Shown here: positions 16,025 to 21,985 of the stretch, piece after piece
Layout of the letters: every line of letters begins with the position of its first letter
Position numbering within the stretch: position 1 is the first letter of the stretch
Assembly: GCA_902619055.1 (NCBI GenBank)
Contig: CACNCW010000014.1
Coordinates: 1 to 21,985, forward strand
Length of the DNA stretch: 21,985 nucleotides
Reading direction: 5' to 3'
Origin: an uncultured Alphaproteobacteria bacterium
GTDB lineage: Bacteria > Pseudomonadota > Alphaproteobacteria > HIMB59 > GCA-002718135
Program-made: the position numbers and the translations under genes
Notes under the pieces: generated by a model
Databases searched by the model: none
Told to the model about the DNA's origin: nothing
Seen by the model: the letters and a program-made list of their open reading frames with translations, nothing else

Positions 16025-17206
16025 ATGAAAGAAATTCAATCAAACATCAATATAATAGGGGGAGGTCTTATTGGGGCTGTTACAGCATATGCACTTTCCA
16101 AACTTGGTAATAATGTAGTAGTTTTAGAGCAAAATGATAAATTTAATCATAAAAATATTTTAGACAAGAGAACAACAGCAATTTCAGAGGGCACAAAAAA
16201 ATTTCTTGAAGAAATAAATATTTGGAATGAAATTGGTAATTATGCAGAACCAATAAAGAATATTCAGATAATAGACAGAAATCAATCAAACAAAATTTAT
16301 TTTGACAACCAAAGAAGAAAATCCAATCTTGGATATATAGTTAAAAACGAGTTTATACTTGATTGCTTGTATAAAAAATTACAAAAACAAAAAAATGTAG
16401 AAATTTTTAACAATGTTTCCGTTAAAGATATTTTTTATCAAGTCGACAGAATCTTAACTAAGCAAAATAATTTCTATGTTAATACAAATATTCTATTTGC
16501 GTGTGATGGAAAAAACAGCTTTATAAGAAAAATTTTAAAAACACCAATTTATAGAAAAGATTATAAAAAAAAAGCAATTGTATTTAATTTTTATCACTCC
16601 AAGAATCACAATAACACTGCTTTCGAGTTCTTTTTTAAAAACGGACCTCTTGCAATTTTACCAATGCAAAAAAATAAAAATCAATTTCAAAGTTCTATAG
16701 TTTGGACAAACACTAATAAATTTATAAACTCTTTATTAACCTTAGATGATAATGAAATTATTTCCATTCTAAATGAAAAGATACATGGAAGTGTAGGTGA
16801 GATAAAAAAAATAATTACCAAACAAACCTTTCCTTTAAAAGCTCATTTAAACTCTAAATTTTTTGAAAATAGAATTATTTATTTAGGTGACTCAGCTCAC
16901 TCATTTCACCCAATCGCAGGACAAGGGTGGAATTTAGGCATGCAAGATGTAGAAAGTGTATATAATATAGTAAAAAAATATAACTCTTTAGGTTTGGAAT
17001 TGGGTGATGATATATTTTGTAAAGAATTTCAGAAAGATAATTTTTTTAAAGCCTATAGGTTGTATCAAATTACCGATAAAGTTGATAGTGTCTTTAAATT
17101 AGACAATACATTTTTTAATTATTCAAGATTTTCAGCTATTAATTTAATAGAGAGAAGTAAAAAATTAAAAAATCAGATAAGTGATTTTGCTATGGGTATT
17201 AATTAA
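16025..17206 (+). CDS. FAD-dependent ubiquinone-biosynthesis hydroxylase, UbiH/UbiF/Coq6 family
   Basis: Flavin monooxygenase expected to hydroxylate the aromatic ring of ubiquinone precursors. The 393 residues show the N-terminal dinucleotide fold NIIGGGLIGAVTAYALSKLG (9-28), an ADP-ribose-binding acidic residue in VVVLEQ and the DG motif in ACDGKNSFIRK (159-169). The strongest family signature is YLGDSAHSFHPIAGQGWNLGMQDV (286-309). Which ring position it attacks (UbiH, UbiI, UbiF or a broad-range UbiL/UbiM type) cannot be told from motifs. In streamlined Alphaproteobacteria one such enzyme can serve several positions. It stands alone on the plus strand, divergent from ftsK, and its 3' end overlaps the convergent LON-domain gene by eight bases. 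Confidence 0.9.
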   Translation: MKEIQSNINIIGGGLIGAVTAYALSKLGNNVVVLEQNDKFNHKNILDKRTTAISEGTKKFLEEINIWNEIGNYAEPIKNIQIIDRNQSNKIYFDNQRRKSNLGYIVKNEFILDCLYKKLQKQKNVEIFNNVSVKDIFYQVDRILTKQNNFYVNTNILFACDGKNSFIRKILKTPIYRKDYKKKAIVFNFYHSKNHNNTAFEFFFKNGPLAILPMQKNKNQFQSSIVWTNTNKFINSLLTLDDNEIISILNEKIHGSVGEIKKIITKQTFPLKAHLNSKFFENRIIYLGDSAHSFHPIAGQGWNLGMQDVESVYNIVKKYNSLGLELGDDIFCKEFQKDNFFKAYRLYQITDKVDSVFKLDNTFFNYSRFSAINLIERSKKLKNQISDFAMGIN

Positions 17207-17792
17207 TAGTTTTACTATTATTATCTTCAACTATCTCAAGTTCCAAAATCGAATGAAGTTTTTTATAAAAATCACTTAAATTTTTTGTTTCCAAAAGAAC
17301 CTGTTTTTCAATGTCACTAAAAGGGGATATCATTGCTATAAACTTTATAATTTGATTAAAATCAATATTTTGAATTTCTTCCAAGTTTAAGTTAATTTTT
17401 TTGACTTTAATATATTGGCTATACTTATCTAAAAGATTATTTTTTTGTTTTTCATTTATAATGTTTTTATCTTCCTCAAAATCCAACATTTCAGCCTCAA
17501 CCAACCTAAACTTAAATTTTTTTTCTAACTCTTTCTTAACTTTAAAACAATTAGTACCCTGTAGACTAATTAAATATCGCCCATCTGTTGTTTCACTAAA
17601 ACTATGAATTTTTCCAATACAACCAATATTATAGAGTTTATTTTTTTCATCAGATTGTATCATGCCTATGTACCTTTCCTTTGAAAGAGCGTAGTCAACC
17701 ATCTCAATATATCTTTTTTCAAATATATTCAGAGGCAAGCTTGTTCCTGGAAAAAGGACGGCACCGTTTAAAGGAAAAATAGGGATTTCCAT
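17199..17792 (-). CDS. LON substrate-binding domain protein (no protease domain)
   Basis: A 197-residue protein consisting of the Lon N-terminal (PUA-like) domain only, with neither the AAA+ nor the Ser-Lys protease part. The opening IPIFPLNGAVLFPGTSLPLNIFEKRYIEMV is diagnostic. It is followed by IGMIQSDEKNKLYNIGCIGKI and GRYLISLQGTNCFKV, the usual strand order, then a helical C-terminal region. Such stand-alone LON proteins are common in Alphaproteobacteria and sit next to thioredoxin-TPR genes, but their biochemical role is not established. It is the last gene of a three-gene minus-strand unit, one base after the stop of the thioredoxin-TPR gene. Confidence 0.9.
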   Translation of the reverse strand: MEIPIFPLNGAVLFPGTSLPLNIFEKRYIEMVDYALSKERYIGMIQSDEKNKLYNIGCIGKIHSFSETTDGRYLISLQGTNCFKVKKELEKKFKFRLVEAEMLDFEEDKNIINEKQKNNLLDKYSQYIKVKKINLNLEEIQNIDFNQIIKFIAMISPFSDIEKQVLLETKNLSDFYKKLHSILELEIVEDNNSKTIN

Positions 17793-17793
17793 G

Positions 17794-18660
17794 TTATGAA
17801 AACATTAATTGTGAAAGTTTTTTCCTATATTGAATAGTAATTTGATCAGTATTACCAAGTACAGCAAAAAATTCTACCATCTTATTTTTTATACTATCCT
17901 TATTTTTTGGATAATTTTTTAGAAGCAAATCCATTCCATTTTCATATTGTTTCATTGAAAAATATTTATCTGATATTTCTAAAATTAAATCAATATTATT
18001 TGGTTCACCCTCAAGTTTGTCAAGCAACTCATTTATATTTGGTCCGGATGAATTATTTTTCACAATTTCCATTTTTTTTAAAACCTGTTTAACTTCATCC
18101 TTATTTTGTACATCTTTTTCTAATGTACTAATGAACATCTCAACCTCTTCAAATTGTTTAAGTTCAATCAAACACTCTAAATAAAAACAAATACCTTTAA
18201 TTTCGTCTGAGTTTTTAGAAATAAATTCTAGAAGAGTGTCTTTAGTTTCTTCAAACTTATTTTCAGCCATAGAACTTTCTATTTCATTATAAAATTCAGT
18301 GAAGTCTTCATTAATTTTAGACCCTAAACACTTTTCAATAAATTCAATAATTTGGCCTTCAGGAATAACGCCCTGAAATGCATTAACAATTTGTTTATCT
18401 TTGAAAGCGTAGACAGTAGGAATTGATTGAATTCTTAATTGCGCAGCAATTTGTTGATTTTCATCAATATTTATTTTTACTAAAGTGATTTTATCCCCTG
18501 ATTTTGATATTATTTTTTCTAAAATTGGTGTTAATTGTTTACAAGGACCACACCAAGGAGCCCAAAAATCAACAACAATTAATTTTCTCTCACTTGCCTC
18601 AATAACCTGATCATTAAACTCTGCTTCAGTAACATCGATTATATTTGTATTTTCACTCAT
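17794..18660 (-). CDS. Thioredoxin-TPR protein, CnoX/YbbN-like
   Basis: A 288-residue fusion of thioredoxin and helical repeats. Residues 1-110 form a thioredoxin fold with active site WAPWCGPCKQ (cysteines 37 and 40), LVKINIDEN and the cis-proline loop SIPTVYAF (Pro81). Residues ~115-288 are tetratricopeptide-like helices with YbbN/CnoX order (CFYLECLIELKQFEEVEMFI; LEGEPNNIDLILEISDKYFSMKQYENGMDLLL). In E. coli the family member is a chlorine-activated holdase that works with GroEL and has lost the CxxC pair. Here both cysteines are kept, so reductase activity is likely too. The start ATG overlaps the upstream ProX stop by four bases (ATGA). A LON-domain gene follows, suggesting a proteostasis unit. 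Confidence 0.92.
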   Translation of the reverse strand: MSENTNIIDVTEAEFNDQVIEASERKLIVVDFWAPWCGPCKQLTPILEKIISKSGDKITLVKINIDENQQIAAQLRIQSIPTVYAFKDKQIVNAFQGVIPEGQIIEFIEKCLGSKINEDFTEFYNEIESSMAENKFEETKDTLLEFISKNSDEIKGICFYLECLIELKQFEEVEMFISTLEKDVQNKDEVKQVLKKMEIVKNNSSGPNINELLDKLEGEPNNIDLILEISDKYFSMKQYENGMDLLLKNYPKNKDSIKNKMVEFFAVLGNTDQITIQYRKKLSQLMFS

Positions 18661-19169
18661 AAAGATTTGACTATACTATAACTATCCAAAGAAAAAATAT
18701 GAATTTTTTTATTATTTTCAAGGAGGAAGTTTATAAACTCTGCGGTCTTTATACTTATAGTTGTTGTGTTAATTAGGGGGTGGAAGTTAATTAATTCACT
18801 GTTAAAAAGTTTTTCATCTAAGTAAAATTCAACAACATTATGCTTGTCGTTAAGAAGGGCAAATGGGGAGACTGATCCTGGCTTTATACCTAAAAACTGC
18901 TCTAAATATTCAGCATTTGCAAATGATAAATTCTTAGCATCGATTGATTTAGAAAATAGCTTTAAATCAACCTTTGCATTTTCATCACAACTAAAAAGAA
19001 AAAAATTATTTTTTTTATTTTTTAAAAATAAATTTTTTGTATGTGCCCCTTTAATCTCACCTCTTAGATTTTCAGAATCTTCAACTGTAAATAAAGGATC
19101 ATGATCATGTATTTGAAAATCCTTATTTTTTATACTAAGTAATTCAAATAAATCTGTCTTTGTAAGCAT
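18657..19169 (-). CDS. Ala-tRNA(Pro) editing deacylase, YbaK/ProX family
   Basis: Free-standing editing domain homologous to the INS domain of prolyl-tRNA synthetase, expected to hydrolyse mischarged Ala-tRNA(Pro) in trans. The 170 residues show the family pattern: DHDPLFTVEDSENLRGEIKGAHTKNLFLKNKKNNFFLFSC, where the KNLFLK segment carries the catalytic-region lysine. It continues with LSFANAEYLEQFLGIKPGSVSPFALLND and VVEFYLDEKLF, then FHPLINTTTISIKTAEFINFL near the C-terminus. This order (GxxxKNLFL...GxxPGSVSPF...HP..NTxT) is that of ProXp-ala/PrdX rather than YbaK or INS-less proteins. It is the first gene of the minus-strand unit, divergent from crtI across 57 bases. Confidence 0.92.
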   Translation of the reverse strand: MLTKTDLFELLSIKNKDFQIHDHDPLFTVEDSENLRGEIKGAHTKNLFLKNKKNNFFLFSCDENAKVDLKLFSKSIDAKNLSFANAEYLEQFLGIKPGSVSPFALLNDKHNVVEFYLDEKLFNSELINFHPLINTTTISIKTAEFINFLLENNKKIHIFSLDSYSIVKSL

Positions 19170-19198
19170 AAATAATATTATATTTATTAAGAAATAAG

Positions 19199-19210
19199 GT
19201 ATTTAAATAC
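19199..19210. repeat. Palindrome between divergent proX-like gene and crtI
   Basis: GTATTTAAATAC is a perfect 12-base palindrome in the only 57 bases separating two divergent genes, 16 bases before the crtI ATG. It could be an operator for one or both, or chance in AT-rich DNA. No known regulator consensus was recognised. Confidence 0.35.
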
Positions 19211-19226
19211 AATTACAAAATTAACA

Positions 19227-20702
19227 ATGGGAAAAAAAGCAGTAGTTATAGGAAGTGGTTTTGGAGGTATTGCGATTAGTCTAAGACTAAAAAAATTAGG
19301 CTATGATACAACAATTATTGAAAAACTAGACGAGCTTGGAGGAAGAGCAAGAGTTTTTGAAGTGAATGGTTTTAAACATGATGCTGGACCAACAGTTATA
19401 ACCGCACCATTTCTTTTTGATGAATTATTTAGTCTATTTGGAAAAAAAAGAGAAGATTATTTGAGTTTTGTTCCTCTTGAGCCCTGGTATAGATATTATT
19501 TTCATGATGGTAAAACTTTTGATTATTGTTCTACTATCGAAAAGACAAATAACGAAATAAGCAAATATGATAATAGAGACATTAAAGGATATTCTAAACT
19601 CTTAAATCAATCAAAAAAAATTTTTGACGTAGGGTTTACACAATTAGCTGACAAACCATTTATTTCTTTTTTTAAAATGTTAGGCGTTATTCCTAATTTA
19701 ATTATTTTAAAAAGTTATTTCACAGTATCTCAACTTGTAAATAGTTATCTAAAAAATCCATATCTTAGAAAAGCATTTTCAATTCACCCACTTTTAGTTG
19801 GAGGTGATCCACACACAACAACATCTATTTACGCTTTGATTCATTATTTAGAGAGAAAATGGGGCGTATTTTTTTGTATGGGTGGAACTGGTAAAATCGT
19901 ATCTGAACTAAAAAAATTAATGATTGATTGTGGTATTAAAATAAAAACAAATACAGAGGCAAAAGAATTTATTGTTGAAAATAATAGGGTGACAAAAATA
20001 TTAACAAACAATGAACAGATTTCCAATATAGATCTTGTTGTTTGCAATGCTGATCCACCTATGGTTTACTCCAAACTTTTAAAAAAACAAAATTTAAAAA
20101 GACCTGTATTAAAAGAAAAAAACTTATTGTATTCAATGGGGCTTTTTGTTCTTTTCTTTGGTACGAAAAAACAATACCATAAAGTTGCTCACCATACTAT
20201 TTGGATGACTGAAAGATTTAAATCTTTACTTCATGATATATTTAAAAACAAAATATTATCTGAAGATTTTTCTTTATATATTCATAGACCTACCGCAACT
20301 GATAAATCGTTTGCTCCAGAAGGATGTGATAGTTTTTATGTTCTATGCCCAGTACCCAATTTACAAGGCAAAATTGATTGGGATGTTGAATCAGAAAACC
20401 TTAAAAATAAGATAGTTAAAGAATTATCAAAAACAATTATGCCAGATTTAGAAAAGAGTATTACAGATATTTTTTGGATGAATCCTAAAGATTTTAAAAA
20501 TGATTACAATTCTATGCACGGAGCTGGTTTTTCTATAGCTCCAATCTTTACACAGTCAGCGTGGTTTAGGTATCACAACAAAGATAAAAAAATTAAAAAC
20601 CTATATTTTTCAGCGGCAGGTTCTCATCCAGGTGCTGGAATACCAGGAGTGCTTTCATCAGCTAAAGTTGTTGAAAATATAATTAAAGCTAAATTAAAAT
20701 AA
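19227..20702 (+). CDS. crtI: Phytoene desaturase CrtI
   Basis: FAD-dependent desaturase that converts 15-cis-phytoene through successive dehydrogenations to lycopene, at the membrane. The 491 residues start with VVIGSGFGGIAISLRLKKLG (7-25), then IIEKLDELGGRARVFEVNGFKHDAGPTVITAPF, the classic CrtI N-terminal signature. Mid-protein GGDPHTTTSIYALIHYLERKWGVFFCMGGTGKIV and C-terminal NLYFSAAGSHPGAGIPGVLSSAKVV complete the CrtI-type signature. Plant-type Pds/Zds genes are not needed with this enzyme. The number of desaturation steps cannot be read from sequence, but the CrtY gene downstream implies lycopene. crtB begins two bases after the stop, so the cluster is one operon. Confidence 0.96.
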   Translation: MGKKAVVIGSGFGGIAISLRLKKLGYDTTIIEKLDELGGRARVFEVNGFKHDAGPTVITAPFLFDELFSLFGKKREDYLSFVPLEPWYRYYFHDGKTFDYCSTIEKTNNEISKYDNRDIKGYSKLLNQSKKIFDVGFTQLADKPFISFFKMLGVIPNLIILKSYFTVSQLVNSYLKNPYLRKAFSIHPLLVGGDPHTTTSIYALIHYLERKWGVFFCMGGTGKIVSELKKLMIDCGIKIKTNTEAKEFIVENNRVTKILTNNEQISNIDLVVCNADPPMVYSKLLKKQNLKRPVLKEKNLLYSMGLFVLFFGTKKQYHKVAHHTIWMTERFKSLLHDIFKNKILSEDFSLYIHRPTATDKSFAPEGCDSFYVLCPVPNLQGKIDWDVESENLKNKIVKELSKTIMPDLEKSITDIFWMNPKDFKNDYNSMHGAGFSIAPIFTQSAWFRYHNKDKKIKNLYFSAAGSHPGAGIPGVLSSAKVVENIIKAKLK

Positions 20703-20704
20703 TA

Positions 20705-21586
20705 ATGATTGATTTAAAGTTAAATTCAACTGCTGACCTCAGGAAGGAAGGTAAAAGTTTTTATTGGGCAAGTTTCTTTTTACCAAAAAGTTACAAAAAA
20801 AATGCTGGTACTCTTTATTCAATTTGTAGATATTTTGATGATATTGCTGATAAATATAGTGAAGATCAAACTATCTATCTCAAAAAGTCAATTGTAGAAA
20901 TAAAGACCAATAAAAATAATAAAGTAAATATTTTTTTGCAAAAAAATGAAATTAACAATTTAATTTTTATAGATTTAATAGAGGGATTAATCTTGGATCA
21001 AAAAAAAATAAGAATTCAAAACAAGGAAGAACTTATAAAATACTCTTATCATGTTGCTGGTACTGTTGGATTAATGATGTCTAAAATTATTGGAGTAAAA
21101 CATGAAAAGGCAGCACGATCCGCAATTGATCTAGGTATCGGAATGCAGCTAACAAATATAGCAAGAGATGTTTATGAAGATTCTAAAATGAAAAGAATAT
21201 ATTTACCTGCTAATTGGATACCTGATATATCATTAAAAAATTTAACTGATCTTCATAACAAAAGTTCAGAAAAAGATGAAAGAATATCAAATGCAATTCA
21301 TGAAGTAATAGGTCTTTCAGATAAATTTTATAAAAATGGTTTTGCTGGTTTAAAATATATCCCACTATCTACCAGACTGGGGATATTCATTGCGGCTAAT
21401 ATTTATAGAGGTATTGGCATTAAGATAAAATCCAATAAAAAAAAATATTTAAGAGAACGGGTATATTTAAACTTATTAGAAAAATCTTTAATTACAGCTA
21501 AATCGATTTTATTTTTTATTTTTATCCCCTTTATGAAGTATCAGTATAAAAATATTAGAGATAGTCTCCCAAATGAAAATTTATAA
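20705..21586 (+). CDS. crtB: Phytoene synthase CrtB
   Basis: Condenses two geranylgeranyl diphosphates to 15-cis-phytoene. The 293 residues carry both aspartate-rich Mg-diphosphate sites: RYFDDIADKY (DDIAD, 45-49) and NIARDVYED (DVYED, 155-159). YHVAGTVGLMM and MKRIYLPANW also fit this family. Squalene/phytoene synthases share this fold, but the surrounding crtI and crtY identify the product as phytoene. The start at 20705 gives an N-terminus like other CrtB (DLRKEGKSFYWASFFLP). The 3' end overlaps crtY by 14 bases. A C-terminal hydrophobic stretch (SILFFIFIPFM) suggests loose membrane contact. Confidence 0.96.
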   Translation: MIDLKLNSTADLRKEGKSFYWASFFLPKSYKKNAGTLYSICRYFDDIADKYSEDQTIYLKKSIVEIKTNKNNKVNIFLQKNEINNLIFIDLIEGLILDQKKIRIQNKEELIKYSYHVAGTVGLMMSKIIGVKHEKAARSAIDLGIGMQLTNIARDVYEDSKMKRIYLPANWIPDISLKNLTDLHNKSSEKDERISNAIHEVIGLSDKFYKNGFAGLKYIPLSTRLGIFIAANIYRGIGIKIKSNKKKYLRERVYLNLLEKSLITAKSILFFIFIPFMKYQYKNIRDSLPNENL

Positions 21587-21985
21587 AGCTGCAATAATTG
21601 GCTTAGGCACTAGCGGTTTAGCTGTAAACAAAATTCTTTATGGAGATAGCTACAACGAAATCATTGCATTTGAAAGTGAAGATATAAACAAAAGGGATAA
21701 TACTTTTGGTTTTTGGTTAACAGATTGGATGAAGCCATTTGAAAAAATTATTGAAAAAAAATGGCACAAATGGATTATTGGTAATAAAAATATAGACATA
21801 ACGCACACAAGTTTAGATAAACCTTATTGTGTCATTAGTTTTAAAACTTGGAAAAAATTTTGCCTAGAAACAAAAAATAAATTAGAAATCATAAACAAAC
21901 AAGTTGTTCAATATTATCCTGAACAAAGTTATTTTAAAATAATCACTGCTGATGACAAAATATATTACGCTGAAAGTATATATGA
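21573..21985 (+). CDS. crtY: Lycopene beta-cyclase CrtY, cut by the right window edge
   Basis: The ATG at 21573 overlaps the crtB end and opens a frame of about 137 codons that runs off the window. It begins with a Rossmann motif, KIYKAAIIGLGTSGLAVNKIL. The DNTFGFWLTDWM segment corresponds to the conserved ...TWSFW... region of CrtY-type lycopene cyclases, and the later VISFKTWKKFCLE segment fits too. It would close both ends of lycopene to beta-carotene. The C-terminal two thirds are not visible, so completeness is unknown. Another FAD-linked cyclase of the same family is the only realistic alternative. Confidence 0.85.
   Translation, partial: MKIYKAAIIGLGTSGLAVNKILYGDSYNEIIAFESEDINKRDNTFGFWLTDWMKPFEKIIEKKWHKWIIGNKNIDITHTSLDKPYCVISFKTWKKFCLETKNKLEIINKQVVQYYPEQSYFKIITADDKIYYAESIY

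Noticed and set aside
1..21985. Search for tRNA or rRNA genes, CRISPR arrays, insertion sequences, attachment sites and a replication origin with DnaA-box clusters
   Set aside because: No cloverleaf, spaced direct repeats, transposase or terminal repeats, or clustered TTATCCACA-like boxes were seen by eye. The parS pair suggests the origin is nearby, but not that it is in this window.

Overview
The window looks like chromosome of a streamlined marine alphaproteobacterium of the SAR11 (Pelagibacterales) or HIMB59 type. It is strongly AT-rich, spacers are tens of bases or less, neighbours often overlap by 1-17 bases, and GTG or TTG starts appear inside operons. The gene order is also typically alphaproteobacterial: rho, mnmE, mnmG, rsmG, parA, parB, holA, lptE, leuS and a DUF3576 lipoprotein. 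The clade is inferred; there is no rRNA or other marker to fix it.

Layout. (1) 1-2020: a rearranged rho/mnmE locus. The first ~41 codons of mnmE lie on the minus strand at the left edge, followed (still minus) by rho. Then, on the plus strand, comes only the GTPase and C-terminal part of mnmE. Both rho and the plus-strand mnmE lose their 5' ends at the same point, about 1335-1355. This is the signature of an inversion or of an inverted chimeric join (amplification or assembly artefact). (2) 2021-6113, plus: mnmG-rsmG-parA-parB, covering tRNA wobble modification, 16S rRNA methylation and chromosome partition. Two perfect parS cores lie just upstream, one inside mnmE and one between mnmE and mnmG. 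(3) 6103-10646, minus: DUF3576 lipoprotein-leuS-lptE-holA, a tightly packed operon. (4) 10690-11934: a highly expressed porin with a strong Shine-Dalgarno sequence, a promoter with a leader stem-loop, and a good intrinsic terminator. (5) 11935-13172, plus: a PLP homeostasis protein (YggS family) and an OmpR-like winged-helix protein. (6) 13169-15977, minus: ftsK and lolA. (7) 16025-17206, plus: a UbiH/Coq6-type ubiquinone hydroxylase. (8) 17199-19169, minus: a ProX-type Ala-tRNA(Pro) deacylase, a thioredoxin-TPR protein (CnoX-like) and a LON-domain protein. (9) 19227 to the right edge, plus: carotenoid genes crtI-crtB-crtY (crtY cut by the window end), which convert geranylgeranyl diphosphate to beta-carotene. 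In this kind of organism that route probably feeds retinal for proteorhodopsin, but neither the cleavage dioxygenase nor the opsin is visible here.

Apart from the rho/mnmE junction every gene is intact and recognisable as housekeeping or core accessory. No mobile elements, CRISPR arrays, tRNAs or rRNAs were seen, and no stretch above 300 bases lacks a gene. I found no convincing new biological system. The observations most worth following are the split mnmE junction, the paired parS sites and the porin leader.
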